Source: Mycobacterium sp. | GTDB taxonomy: Bacteria; Actinomycetota; Actinomycetes; Mycobacteriales; Mycobacteriaceae | Direction: 5' to 3' | Assembly: GCF_004298145.1 (NCBI RefSeq) | Contig: NZ_SCRH01000056.1 | Location: 62,001-126,000, forward strand | Length of the DNA stretch: 64,000 nucleotides | Shown: positions 1 through 8,823 of the stretch, piece after piece | Numbering within the stretch: position 1 is the stretch's first letter | How the letters are laid out: the number at the start of each line of letters is the position of its first letter | Notes under the pieces: model-generated | The model's input: the letters and a program-made list of their open reading frames with translations, nothing else | Database searches by the model: none | What the model was told of the DNA's origin: nothing | Translations under genes and position numbers: made by a program

Positions 1-1032
1 GCGCTGGCCGCGGTGATCGCGGTGGCCTTCCTGGCGACCGGCCTGTCGGTCACGTACCGCGTCGCCACGGGCGCGCTGGCCGGGCTCGTCGCGGTCAGCG
101 CGGTGGCGGCCCTGACCGCGATCGTCGGCCTGCTGGTCACGGCACGCTCGGCGCGTACCGGCATGGCGCTCTCGGTCGCCGCGCTGGTACCCATCGGCGC
201 CGCGCTGGTGCTGGCGGTGCCGGGCAGGTTCGGCTCGGCACAGGTGATGCTGGCCGCGGCCGGTGTCACCGCGTGGTCGCTGATCGCCTTGATGGTGCCC
301 AGCGCCGAACGCGAGCGGATCGCCGGATTCTTCACCGCGACGGCGGTGCTGGGGGCGGCGGTGCTGCTGGCCGCCGGCGCCGAATTACTGTGGCACGTCA
401 AGCTGGTCGCGATCGGCTGCGGGCTGATCGTGGCGGCGCTGCTGGTCACCATCGAGGCGGCGCAGCTGTCCGCGCTGTGGGCGCGCTTCCCGCTGCCCGT
501 CATTCCGGCGCCCGGGGACCCCACGCCGTCGGCGCCGTCGTTGCAGGTGCTCGAGGACCTGCCGCGCCGGGTGCGCGTCAGCGACGCCCACCAGAGCGGA
601 TTCATCGCCGCCGCGGTGCTGCTCAGTGTCCTGGGCTCGGTGGCGATCGCGCTGCGCCCGGAAACGCTGAGTGGAGCGGGTTGGTACGTGGTGGGGGCGA
701 CCGCCGCGACGGCGGTGCTGCGCGCCCGGGTGTGGGATTCGGCCGCCTGCAAGGCGTGGCTGCTCGCCCAGCCGCATCTGACTGCCGGCGTCCTGCTGGT
801 GCTCTACACCGCGACCGGACGCTACAGCGCCGCCCTCGGCGCGGCGCTGGTGCTGCTGGCGTTCGTGTCGGTGTGGGTCGTGGTGGCGCTGAACCCGGGT
901 ATCGCTGCGCCGGAGAGCTATTCGCTTCCGGTTCGCCGGCTGGTGGGCTTCGCCGCAGCCGGGCTCGACGCCTCGTTGATCCCCGTCATGGCGTTTGTGG
1001 TGGGGTTGTTCAGCTCGGTGCTCAATCGATGA
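1..1032 (+). CDS. eccD3: ESX-3 type VII secretion membrane channel protein EccD3 (C-terminal part)
   Basis: The reading frame is open from base 1, so the N-terminus, including the ubiquitin-like domain typical of EccD, lies outside the window. The visible part of about 343 residues is almost entirely hydrophobic helices with one hydrophilic cytoplasmic loop around residues 170-200, as expected for the EccD membrane domain. EccD dimers form the largest membrane vestibule of the ESX inner-membrane complex. The stop codon overlaps the start of mycP3 (ATGA), and mycP3 and eccE3 follow without gaps, which is the standard 3' end of the ESX-3 operon. ESX-3 serves siderophore-linked iron and zinc uptake; the IdeR/Zur-controlled promoter would be far upstream. 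Confidence 0.93.
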   Translation, partial: ALAAVIAVAFLATGLSVTYRVATGALAGLVAVSAVAALTAIVGLLVTARSARTGMALSVAALVPIGAALVLAVPGRFGSAQVMLAAAGVTAWSLIALMVPSAERERIAGFFTATAVLGAAVLLAAGAELLWHVKLVAIGCGLIVAALLVTIEAAQLSALWARFPLPVIPAPGDPTPSAPSLQVLEDLPRRVRVSDAHQSGFIAAAVLLSVLGSVAIALRPETLSGAGWYVVGATAATAVLRARVWDSAACKAWLLAQPHLTAGVLLVLYTATGRYSAALGAALVLLAFVSVWVVVALNPGIAAPESYSLPVRRLVGFAAAGLDASLIPVMAFVVGLFSSVLNR

Positions 1033-2456
1033 TTCGGCCGCGGCGATGTCCAGCAGCCTGCTTCGCGGCGGCGTTGGCCCTGTTACCCGCCACCGCCACG
1101 TGGACGAGTCCGCCGGCCCTCGCAATCAGCCCGCCGGCGGTCGATCCCGGCGCCACCCCGCCCAACGGGGCGCCGGGGCCGGTGCAGCCGATGGAGCAGC
1201 GCGGACCCTGCGCCACCTCCGGGGTCATTCCCGGCAGCGATCCGGGCGCCGTCACGCACAGCCAGGCGGCGCTGAATCTGCCTGCGGCATGGCAGTTTTC
1301 GCGCGGTGACGGTCAACTGGTCGCGGTGCTCGACACCGGGGTGCACCCGGGCGCGCGGCTGCCTAATGTCGAACCGGGCGGCGATTTCGTCGAGGCCACC
1401 GACGGCCTGACCGACTGCGACGGACACGGCACGCTCGTCGCCGGGATCATCGCCGGCCAGCCGTCGGGTGACGACGGGTTCTCGGGCGTGGCCCCCGCCG
1501 CGCGGGTGGTGTCGATCAGGACGACGTCGGCCAAGTTCTCGCCACGCACGCCGGGTGGTGATCCGCTGCTGGCCCGGGTGTCATCCGAGGTCACGACGCT
1601 GGCCCGGGCCATCGTGCACGCGGCCGACCTCGGCGCCCGGGTGATCGACGTCGGCTCGGCCACCTGCCTGCCCGTGGACCGCCCCGTCGACCAGGCCGCC
1701 CTCGGGGCCGCCGTGCGCTACGCGGCGGTGGACAAGGACGCGGTGATCGTGGCCGCCGCGGGCAACAGCGGGCCGACCGGCTCGTTCGCCGGTGGAACGT
1801 CTTGTGAATCCAACCCGCTCACCGACCTGGGCCGCCCGAACGATCCGCGAAACTGGGCCGGCGTCACCTCGATGTCCATCCCGTCGTTCTGGCAGCCGTA
1901 CGTGCTGTCGGTGGCCTCACTGACCCCGGATGGCCAGGCGTCGAAGTTCACCGTGGCGGGCCCGTGGGTGGGTGTCGCGGCGCCCGGCGAACGCATCGTC
2001 TCGGTCGGCAACGGTGACGGCGGGGGCCTGGCCGCGCTGGCCAATGGCCTGCCCGACGATCATCAGCGACTGGTCGCCCTCAACGGCACCAGCTACGCGG
2101 CCGGTTACGTCGCCGGCGTCGCCGCGCTGGTGCGCAGCAAGTATCCCGACCTGTCGGCCGCCGCGGTGGCGCATCGCATCACCGCGACCGCGCACAACGG
2201 AGCCCGTGACCCGTCCAACCTGGTGGGTGCCGGCAGCGTGGACCCGGTGGCAGCTTTGACCTGGCAATTGCCCGCCGGTGATCAACCGGCCGGAGCCGCG
2301 GAAAAGCAGGTCGCCCTGCCCCCCACACCGGCCCCCAAGGACACCACACCGCGGACCGTCGCGGTGGCCGGCACCGCCGTGCTGGCCGTGCTGGTCGCCG
2401 TGGCCGGCGCGGTCACCGCAATCGCCGCACGCCGAGGAAAGGACCCCACCCCGTGA
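1029..2456 (+). CDS. mycP3: Mycosin-3, membrane-anchored subtilisin-like serine protease of ESX-3
   Basis: The 475-residue protein has an N-terminal signal segment (residues 1-33), a subtilase domain and a C-terminal transmembrane anchor near residues 440-462 followed by a short basic tail. The catalytic triad is visible as Asp102 (VLDTGVH), His133 (DGHGTLVAG) and Ser355 (NGTSYAAG), with oxyanion Asn245 (AAAGN). Mycosins sit on the periplasmic side of the type VII complex and stabilise it; MycP1 cleaves EspB, while the ESX-3 substrate is not settled. The ATG start overlaps the eccD3 stop by four bases, which indicates translational coupling. A longer frame upstream of this ATG overlaps eccD3 and is rejected. 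Confidence 0.96.
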   Translation: MIRPRRCPAACFAAALALLPATATWTSPPALAISPPAVDPGATPPNGAPGPVQPMEQRGPCATSGVIPGSDPGAVTHSQAALNLPAAWQFSRGDGQLVAVLDTGVHPGARLPNVEPGGDFVEATDGLTDCDGHGTLVAGIIAGQPSGDDGFSGVAPAARVVSIRTTSAKFSPRTPGGDPLLARVSSEVTTLARAIVHAADLGARVIDVGSATCLPVDRPVDQAALGAAVRYAAVDKDAVIVAAAGNSGPTGSFAGGTSCESNPLTDLGRPNDPRNWAGVTSMSIPSFWQPYVLSVASLTPDGQASKFTVAGPWVGVAAPGERIVSVGNGDGGGLAALANGLPDDHQRLVALNGTSYAAGYVAGVAALVRSKYPDLSAAAVAHRITATAHNGARDPSNLVGAGSVDPVAALTWQLPAGDQPAGAAEKQVALPPTPAPKDTTPRTVAVAGTAVLAVLVAVAGAVTAIAARRGKDPTP

Positions 2457-3469
2457 GCAAGCATTCGATACCGATTCCCGGGAGCGGGCGAATCACGTTG
2501 GCGCTGCTGGCTATTGTGCCCGCGGCCATGGCCTACCCATGGCGATCGCCCCGGGACTACTGGGTGCTCGGCATCGCGGCCGCCGTCGTGATCGTGCTGT
2601 TCGGCGTGTGGGGCGGTTTGTATTTCACCACCATCCTGCGGCGCCGCCTGGCGATCATCGGGCGCCGCAACGCGTTCACCCCCGAGTCTCCGGCCACGGC
2701 GACGACCGCTCTGGTTCGGGTGGGCGCACCGGAGGACGACTCCGATGTGCTCCCGCTGCCGCTGATCGTCGGCTACCTGGACCGCTACGGCATCCGGGCG
2801 GACAAGATCCGGATCACCAGCCGGGACAACGCCTCCGACGCGTCGAGGCGCGAGACCTGGATCGGGCTCACCGTGTCGGCCCCCGAAAATCTGGCCGCGC
2901 TGCGGGCCCGCTCGTCGCGAATCCCGCTGCACGAGACCGCTCAGGTGGCGGCGCGACGGCTGGCCGACCACCTCCGGGAGACCGGGTGGGAAGCCACCGT
3001 CGTCGCACCCGACGACGTCCCCCGGCTGTTGACGTCCAACCCCCGCGAGAGATGGCGCGGGGTGCAGCGCGGCACGTCGGATTTCATTGCGGCATACGAG
3101 ATCCGGGTGGACGAGGTGCTGCCGGAGACGTTGGACGCGATCCGGTCGCATTCGGCGCGCGAGACCTGTACCGCGCTGGAGATCGCCGGTGACAGGGGCG
3201 AGCCCACCGTCGCCGTGGCGTGTGCGTTCCAGACCGACACCCCGCCGGACCGCAAGGCACCGCTGCCCGGGCTGACCCCGCAGGGCGGAAATCACCTGCC
3301 CGCACTGACGGCGCTGGACCTGTTGTCCACGGCGCGGCTGGACGGACACACGCGCCCGCCCGCGGACCTGCTCTCGCGGCTGCACTGGCCCACCCTGGTC
3401 GGCGGGGCCCATCGGGCATCGCCGACCGGCAGCTCGGACACCGAGACATTCGAGGCCGCTAGAACATGA
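2453..3469 (+). CDS. eccE3: ESX-3 type VII secretion protein EccE3
   Basis: This is a 338-residue protein with two N-terminal transmembrane helices (residues about 13-31 and 38-60) followed by a soluble domain, the usual EccE layout. EccE sits at the periphery of the ESX inner-membrane complex. The GTG start overlaps the mycP3 stop (GTGA). It is the last gene of the ESX-3 operon; its 3' end overlaps the convergent hydrolase gene by about ten bases. The length is close to the roughly 330 residues of the M. tuberculosis Rv0292 product. Confidence 0.94.
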   Translation: MSKHSIPIPGSGRITLALLAIVPAAMAYPWRSPRDYWVLGIAAAVVIVLFGVWGGLYFTTILRRRLAIIGRRNAFTPESPATATTALVRVGAPEDDSDVLPLPLIVGYLDRYGIRADKIRITSRDNASDASRRETWIGLTVSAPENLAALRARSSRIPLHETAQVAARRLADHLRETGWEATVVAPDDVPRLLTSNPRERWRGVQRGTSDFIAAYEIRVDEVLPETLDAIRSHSARETCTALEIAGDRGEPTVAVACAFQTDTPPDRKAPLPGLTPQGGNHLPALTALDLLSTARLDGHTRPPADLLSRLHWPTLVGGAHRASPTGSSDTETFEAART

Positions 3470-4646
3470 CCTCCTGCAGGAACGCGGTCATCCGGCGCAG
3501 GTAGTCCAACTGGCTGACATGGATCACGTGGCTGCCCGGAAACCAGTGCAGCGCACAGTGATTCCAGTGGTGCCACAGCTTGACGGCATGGTCCGGCGGC
3601 GCCATCCGGTCACCGAGGCCGGTGATGATCATCCGGCGATCGGCTCGGATCAGCGGCCGGTAATTGAGCGGGCAGTGGTAGGCCAGGCCGGCTCTCAACT
3701 CGTCGTGGCTGATATCGGAGCGGCGCAGGCCCACCCGAATCAGCTTGTTGGCCGGGAACCATTCGTCGAACAGCGTCGAGGGAGTGACGACGGGACAGTT
3801 GGGGATGACGGCCTCGAGCCGATCGTCGGCGGAGGCCACCAGCGCCGAGGTGTAGCCACCCAGCGAGATGCCGGTGAGCGCGATGCGATCGACACCGGTG
3901 TGGCGCAAATAGTCGATGACGGAACGAAAGTCATGCACGGCCTGGGCCATCGCCTCGGCGAAACCGCTGAGGCCGCCGGCGAAATAGCCGAAACCGCTGA
4001 AGGGTGAGAACCTTTCGGCCCGCTTGCCGTGGAATGGCAACGTATACATCAACACGTCATAGCCGGCGCGGTAGTACCAGGGCAGCGCGAAGAACCGCCC
4101 GTTGGCCAGGTACGACGACCCCATGAAGCCGTGGATGACGCACAGCGTGGGCCGCGGTCCGTCGTCGTGGCGCCAGTGCTGCGCGCGCACCACGTTGTTG
4201 GACCCCCACGCACTCCACCGCGCACGCATGGCGGGGTTTATCGCCGTGAAACTGCTGGGGAACGCGATGTTGTCGACGGTGCCGCGCGCGACCCACTCCG
4301 CCAGCGGGCTGGCACGCACCGAGGTGACCCGCGGCAACTCGGTGGGCGCCGGAAAGGACTTCGCGGGATCCCCCGCCGCCCCCCGCTCGGCATAGAAGTC
4401 GAGGTTGCCACGCTCGGTCGCGGCATCGGATCGCCGCAGGGCGCCCGCGACCACGAACGGCGCCACCGTGGTGGTGAGCAGCGAGGCAACCCAGGTGCGC
4501 AGGGCCAGATCGCCGAGGGCCGACGCCTCGACTACCATTCGCTGACGGGGCGACAACGCCGAGCGGGGGGGTAATCCGCCGGCGCCGGCCGGTACATCGG
4601 CGCCGGAAACGTTGGGAACGGGAATGGGCGGGTCGATCGGATCCAT
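3459..4646 (-). CDS. Alpha/beta hydrolase family protein (Rv0293c-like)
   Basis: The C-terminal two thirds show an alpha/beta-hydrolase core: an oxyanion-hole segment CVIHGFMGSS, the nucleophile elbow GISLGGY, an acid-loop candidate GLGDRMAPPDHA and a late histidine in GSHVIH. The N-terminal 150 residues are unassigned. The substrate is unknown. It is convergent with eccE3 and divergent from tam. The start is uncertain: the ATG at 4646 gives 395 residues, near the roughly 400 of Rv0293c, but in-frame ATGs at 4730 and 4763 are possible and none has a good ribosome binding site. Confidence 0.8.
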   Translation of the reverse strand: MDPIDPPIPVPNVSGADVPAGAGGLPPRSALSPRQRMVVEASALGDLALRTWVASLLTTTVAPFVVAGALRRSDAATERGNLDFYAERGAAGDPAKSFPAPTELPRVTSVRASPLAEWVARGTVDNIAFPSSFTAINPAMRARWSAWGSNNVVRAQHWRHDDGPRPTLCVIHGFMGSSYLANGRFFALPWYYRAGYDVLMYTLPFHGKRAERFSPFSGFGYFAGGLSGFAEAMAQAVHDFRSVIDYLRHTGVDRIALTGISLGGYTSALVASADDRLEAVIPNCPVVTPSTLFDEWFPANKLIRVGLRRSDISHDELRAGLAYHCPLNYRPLIRADRRMIITGLGDRMAPPDHAVKLWHHWNHCALHWFPGSHVIHVSQLDYLRRMTAFLQEVMF

Positions 4647-4823
4647 GTCGGGCGCCACGAACGCCGATGGTAGCCGGACAGGCGCGCGCTTCCAGGGCGT
4701 TTGACCGGTTTCGGTGCGCGGCGGTGTCATCCGGGACCACGGCGGGCGGTGCCGGGGCACCATAGGAGTAATACGGTTTGCTATCAGCCGGCTAGCGACG
4801 GCGCGTTGATCAGGAGGACCGAC

Positions 4824-5603
4824 ATGTGGAACCCGGACGTCTACCTGGCCTTTGCCGACCACCGCGGCCGGCCCTTCTACGATCTGCTGTCGCGGGTGGG
4901 CGCCGAGCGGGCGCGCCGCGTCGTCGATCTCGGCTGCGGGCCCGGCCACCTGACGACGTACCTGGGCCGGCGCTGGCCGGACGCCGTGATCGAGGCGGTG
5001 GACAGCTCCCCGGAAATGGTCGCCGCCGCCAAGGAGCGCGGCATCGACGCCGTCACCGGCGACCTGCGCGACTGGAAGCCCAAGCCCGACACCGACGTGG
5101 TGGTCAGCAACGCGGCCCTGCACTGGGTGCCCGAGCATGCCGACCTGCTGCTGCGGTGGGCGAGGGAGCTGACGCCCGGATCATGGATCGGGGTTCAGAT
5201 GCCGGGTAACTTCGAGTCCCCGTCCTACGCCGCGGTGCGGGCGCTGGCCCGCCGGGAGCCGTATGCGAAGTTGCTGCGCGACATACCATTTCGCGTGGGA
5301 GCGGTGGTTCAACCGCCGGCGTACTATGCCAACCTGCTGCTCGACGCGGGATGCAAGGTCGACGTCTGGGAGACCACGTATCTGCATCAGCTGACCGGCG
5401 AACACCCGGTGCTGGAATGGATCACCGGCACGGCGCTGGTCCCGGTGCGTGAGCGGCTCGACGAGGACACGTGGGAGCAGTTCCGCGAGGAGCTGATTCC
5501 GCTGCTGTCCGACGCCTATCCGCCCCGGTCCGACGGAACGACGATCTTCCCGTTCCGGCGGGTGTTCGTCGTCGCCGTGGCCGGCGGCGCGAGCCGCTCG
5601 TAG
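4824..5603 (+). CDS. tam: Trans-aconitate 2-methyltransferase
   Basis: The 259-residue protein is a class I SAM-dependent methyltransferase. Motif I is VVDLGCGPGHLT near residue 32, the acidic residue of motif II is in EAVDSS, and motif IV is VVVSNAALHWV. The N-terminal MWNPDVYLAFADHR pattern is characteristic of Tam, which methylates trans-aconitate to remove this aconitase inhibitor. The ATG is preceded by a strong AGGAGG site. It is a monocistronic gene divergent from the hydrolase, and its 3' end runs straight into a tandem repeat. Length and place match Rv0294. Confidence 0.92.
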   Translation: MWNPDVYLAFADHRGRPFYDLLSRVGAERARRVVDLGCGPGHLTTYLGRRWPDAVIEAVDSSPEMVAAAKERGIDAVTGDLRDWKPKPDTDVVVSNAALHWVPEHADLLLRWARELTPGSWIGVQMPGNFESPSYAAVRALARREPYAKLLRDIPFRVGAVVQPPAYYANLLLDAGCKVDVWETTYLHQLTGEHPVLEWITGTALVPVRERLDEDTWEQFREELIPLLSDAYPPRSDGTTIFPFRRVFVVAVAGGASRS

Positions 5604-5768
5604 TGGCGATCGCAAGCGCGGCGTAGCCGGGCGCAGCGGGTCGCCACCATCGGACCAGTGGCGATCGCAAGCGCGGCGTAGCCGGGCGCAGCGGGTCGCC
5701 ACCATCGGACCAGTGGCGATCGCAAGCGCGGCGTAGCCGGGCGCAGCGGGTCGCCACCATCGGACCAG
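5604..5768 (+). repeat. Perfect 3 x 55-bp tandem repeat (VNTR-like)
   Basis: Three identical copies of a 55-bp unit lie at 5604-5658, 5659-5713 and 5714-5768, starting right after the tam stop codon. Each unit begins with TGGCGATCGC and contains TCGCCACCAT, so TGGCGA and TCGCCA can pair into a stem within every copy. The array lies between the convergent tam and sulfatase genes. It resembles mycobacterial MIRU/VNTR loci in size and placement; the copies are contiguous with no spacers, so it is not a CRISPR. Confidence 0.95.
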
Positions 5769-5774
5769 CCGCGA

Positions 5775-7205
5775 CTATCGCTGCGCGGGTTTGCCTTCTT
5801 CGACACCCCGGTCGGCGGCGATGCCCGACCGCGGGGTCGGCTTGGTGCCGTGATGAATCTGCAGATATGTTTCGGTGTACCGCGCGGCGATGCGGGTGCC
5901 GGCGAATTCCGAGGGGATGACGTCGCCGGTACGCTGCCGCCAATCATGCAGCAGGACGGCAAGGTTGGCCGCAACGTCGTCGGCGTCCGCGCCGTCGTCG
6001 GCCAGCAGGTTGGTGGTTTCGGTCGGGTCGGTGCGCAGATCGTAGAGTTCACGCTCGGGCCGCGGCGCCGTGACGAACGGCGCCACAGCCACCCCGGACG
6101 GGCTTTCCTCGATGTCCCAGGGCAGATCCAGCAGCGGCCGCGACGCGTAATTCTCGATGTAGCTGTAGTCCTTGGTGCGGATCGCGCGAATCGGATCGAA
6201 CGAGTCGTGGTAGGTCTTCATCGTGTACACCTGGTCGCGCACCGGTGTGGCGTGCGGACCCGGCTCCAGCAGGGCGTCCGCGTGCGACACACCGTCGGCA
6301 TCGGCCGGAGCGCCGATTCCCAACAGCCCCAGCAGCGTTGGCAACAGGTCGACGCCGCTGAACAGTTCGTCGTAGACGCGGGGAGCCACGGCCCGGTTGG
6401 TGGGTGGGCGGATGATCATGCCGATGCCGGTTCCGGCGTCGTACAGCGTGGATTTCGCCCGCGGAAACGCGGGGCCGTGATCGGTGAAGAACACCACCCA
6501 GGTGTTGGCGTCCAACCCGGTGTCCGCCAGCGTGTCCAGTAGGCGCCCGACGGCGGCATCGGCCGCGCTGATGGCCCCGTAGAAGGCGGCGAGGTCACCG
6601 CGCACCTCGGGGGTGTCGGGCAGGTAGTCGGGCGGGTCGACATCGGCGCGCTCCGCCGCCGAGTATCGGTCCTCGGGGTAGGGCCGGTGTGTCTCGAAAA
6701 AGCCGGCGGTCAACAAAAACGGCTGCCCCACAAGGCCCTCGGCGCTTTGCCGTAGCCACCGGTCGGCCTTTTCGGCCACGTAGTCACAGTAGGAGTTCGA
6801 TACGTCGAACTCGTCGAAACCCAGCCGTTTCGGGTAGGAGGTCTCGTGCTGCATACCGAAAAGTGCTGAATACCAACCAGACTCGGACAGAATTTGGGGA
6901 AGGGTCCGGATTCCGCTGCGGTATTCCCAGCCGTGGTGGGCCAGGCCGATGAGACCGTTGGACTGCGGATAGCGCCCGGTGAACAGCGATCCGCGCGACG
7001 GCGAGCACAGCGGCGCGGTGGCGTGCGCCCGGGTGAACAGGATGCCCTCGGCCGCAAGGCGGTCCATTCGCGGGCTCGACACGTCCGGGTGGCCGTAGGC
7101 GCCGAGGTAGCGGCCCAGGTCGTGCCAGTGCACGATCAGCACATTGTCCTTCTGCCGCGTGCCACCTTCCGTGTCCCCAGCTTCGCCCGGCGTCAATTGC
7201 GTCAC
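5775..7205 (-). CDS. Type I sulfatase (Rv0296c-like)
   Basis: The 476-residue protein carries the sulfatase signature CSPSR at residues 67-71, whose Cys is converted to formylglycine, followed by GSLFTGRYP. A metal-binding Asp lies in HWHDLGRYLG near residue 29, and a second metal site is likely in VVFFTDHGPAF. It should hydrolyse a sulfate ester; the natural substrate is not known. No signal peptide is evident. The start is a GTG. The gene ends seven bases from the tandem repeat, and the Rv0295c-like sulfotransferase that adjoins it in H37Rv is absent. Confidence 0.9.
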   Translation of the reverse strand: MTQLTPGEAGDTEGGTRQKDNVLIVHWHDLGRYLGAYGHPDVSSPRMDRLAAEGILFTRAHATAPLCSPSRGSLFTGRYPQSNGLIGLAHHGWEYRSGIRTLPQILSESGWYSALFGMQHETSYPKRLGFDEFDVSNSYCDYVAEKADRWLRQSAEGLVGQPFLLTAGFFETHRPYPEDRYSAAERADVDPPDYLPDTPEVRGDLAAFYGAISAADAAVGRLLDTLADTGLDANTWVVFFTDHGPAFPRAKSTLYDAGTGIGMIIRPPTNRAVAPRVYDELFSGVDLLPTLLGLLGIGAPADADGVSHADALLEPGPHATPVRDQVYTMKTYHDSFDPIRAIRTKDYSYIENYASRPLLDLPWDIEESPSGVAVAPFVTAPRPERELYDLRTDPTETTNLLADDGADADDVAANLAVLLHDWRQRTGDVIPSEFAGTRIAARYTETYLQIHHGTKPTPRSGIAADRGVEEGKPAQR

Positions 7206-7273
7206 CTCTCACTTGCCTCGCGACCGGCGACGATACCGCAACGTCCCGCGGCGATCCGCGCCGTGCCGACGAG

Positions 7274-7942
7274 TCAGGGTAGCTGGAGGCGGCCCCACCG
7301 GTTTTCGCAGACGAATTCCGACAGCGGCCGCGGGGCGGCCCAGCCGTCCAGTTCCAGCGCCGGGCGATCGGGGAATTCGGGCACCGGCCCCAGGCACAGG
7401 ATCGCCACCGGTTCGGCGCCGGCGGGCATATCCAGCAGCGACGCCAACCGCCGCGGATCGAACAGTGACACCCAGCCCATGCCGAGGCCCTCGGATCGTG
7501 CTGCCAGCCAAAGGTTCTGGATGGCGCACGACACCGACGCCAGGTCCATCTGCGGCAAGGTCCGCCGCCCGAACACGTGCTGGTCGCGGTCGTCGCCCAG
7601 CGCCACCACCAGAAGCTCGGCGCAATCGAGGATGCCCTCCACCTTGAGTGCCAGGAATTCGTCCGCTCGCTCGCCCAGGGCGGCGGCGGTGAGTGGGCGT
7701 TCCTCGTCCACGAGCGCGTGGATGCGCCGCCGTAGCGCACCGTCGGTGATCCGGATGAAGCGCCACGGCTGCATCAGGCCGACGCTGGGCGCCGCGTGCG
7801 CGGCCTGCAGCAGGCGCACTAGCACGTCCTCGTCCACCACCGCGCCCGGAACGAACCGGCGCATGTCACGGCGCTCGGAGATGACGCGATAGACGGCCCG
7901 CCGCTCCTGCGGGCTGAATACCTGACCGGTCACATCAGCCAT
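7274..7942 (-). CDS. bluB: 5,6-dimethylbenzimidazole synthase / nitroreductase-family protein (BluB-like)
   Basis: The 222-residue nitroreductase-fold protein has the FMN-binding start ERRDMRRF, the SVGLMQPWRFI segment and a C-terminal NRWGRLQLP typical of BluB. BluB fragments reduced FMN with oxygen to make the lower ligand of vitamin B12. Position and length match Rv0306. It overlaps nothing and is divergent from a small membrane protein gene starting 50 bases away. A general nitroreductase role is the alternative. Confidence 0.82.
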   Translation of the reverse strand: MADVTGQVFSPQERRAVYRVISERRDMRRFVPGAVVDEDVLVRLLQAAHAAPSVGLMQPWRFIRITDGALRRRIHALVDEERPLTAAALGERADEFLALKVEGILDCAELLVVALGDDRDQHVFGRRTLPQMDLASVSCAIQNLWLAARSEGLGMGWVSLFDPRRLASLLDMPAGAEPVAILCLGPVPEFPDRPALELDGWAAPRPLSEFVCENRWGRLQLP

Positions 7943-7991
7943 CGTAGGAAATCCGCGTTAGCGTGGATGGTGTCTTGAAGGGAGTGTCCCG

Positions 7992-8276
7992 GTGAAGCCT
8001 TCCGACATACTCGAGCAGCTGGCCGCCGATCCCGCCGCCGGCGCCGGCTACGGCGAGCCGTATCAGACCCCCGACGGCACCACCGTCATCCTGGTCGCCA
8101 AGCCGCCCGGGGTGTTTGCCATCCGCAACGGCCGGGCCTCCTGGACGCCGGCCGTGGATGGTAGCCGCATCGCGCTGATCGGGGTGCTCACCGGCCTGCT
8201 GGCCGCGGTGATCGGCAGCCTGGCGGTGCTGCGGCAGCCGCCCTGGCCGCGGATCACGATCACGGACTATAGGTAA
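7992..8276 (+). CDS. Small GerW/YtfJ-like protein with C-terminal membrane helix
   Basis: This 94-residue protein starts at a GTG after a GGGAG site. Residues 18-60 (GEPYQTPDGTTVILVA, then PPGVFAIRNGRASWTPAVD) resemble the core of the spore-formation GerW/YtfJ family, shortened by loss of the Gly-rich middle. Residues 60-80 form one transmembrane helix. The function in mycobacteria is unknown. Its 3' end overlaps the convergent Rv0307c-like gene by 17 bases. Confidence 0.7.
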   Translation: MKPSDILEQLAADPAAGAGYGEPYQTPDGTTVILVAKPPGVFAIRNGRASWTPAVDGSRIALIGVLTGLLAAVIGSLAVLRQPPWPRITITDYR

Positions 8277-8742
8277 CGCCGACGGCGCGGAACACGTATT
8301 CCGGCGGCATGTCGAACGCCAGCGACCGCCGCGGCAGGCCGTCGAGCACATCGGCCGGAATGGTGGCTTTGTAGTGCAGCGACAACTCGCCGCTGAATTT
8401 TTCGTCGACCCGCGAGACATCGACGTCCACCTGCAAACCTTCCGGCGAGATCTCCACCTTGGCCGCCCCGGTCTGCGGCGCGTTCCACCGGACATTGACG
8501 GTCGGGCCGGCCAGCCGGGGCAACATGGACAGTGTTGCCAAAACGCGCTCCGAGGTGAAGGCCAGTGAGCCCGTGTAGCTGGCGACGCTGTGCGCCAACC
8601 GCACACCGGGGATGGTGCCGTGGAATCGCCGGGTCACCGCGACGTAATCGGCAAGGTAGGTAAGGCCTTCCGATTCGACCTGGGCATGCAGCTCGTCGGG
8701 CAGCTTGCCGATGCCGAACAACCTGCGGACAAAGACGGCCAT
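8260..8742 (-). CDS. Conserved hypothetical protein (Rv0307c-like)
   Basis: The ATG at 8742 gives 160 residues, the length I recall for Rv0307c. The protein starts MAVFVRRLFGIGKLPDEL and is a soluble beta-rich protein without recognisable catalytic motifs. The gene is divergent from the PAP2 phosphatase gene 80 bases away and convergent with the small membrane protein. I cannot assign a function. Confidence 0.75.
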   Translation of the reverse strand: MAVFVRRLFGIGKLPDELHAQVESEGLTYLADYVAVTRRFHGTIPGVRLAHSVASYTGSLAFTSERVLATLSMLPRLAGPTVNVRWNAPQTGAAKVEISPEGLQVDVDVSRVDEKFSGELSLHYKATIPADVLDGLPRRSLAFDMPPEYVFRAVGVTYSP

Positions 8743-8823
8743 AAGGCCAGTATGACGGCGTTGGCGACGCCGTGCGGCGGGCCAAACGGTCCAGACCCGG
8801 GCCATGCTGGTATCCGTTGGTCC

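Noticed and set aside
273..1028. An N-terminal extension of mycP3 upstream of 1029
   Set aside because: The frame overlaps eccD3 and encodes an Arg/Gly-rich shadow; a signal peptide begins at the ATG at 1029, coupled to the eccD3 stop.
5604..5768. Possible CRISPR array
   Set aside because: The three 55-bp copies are contiguous and identical with no spacers, and no cas genes are present.
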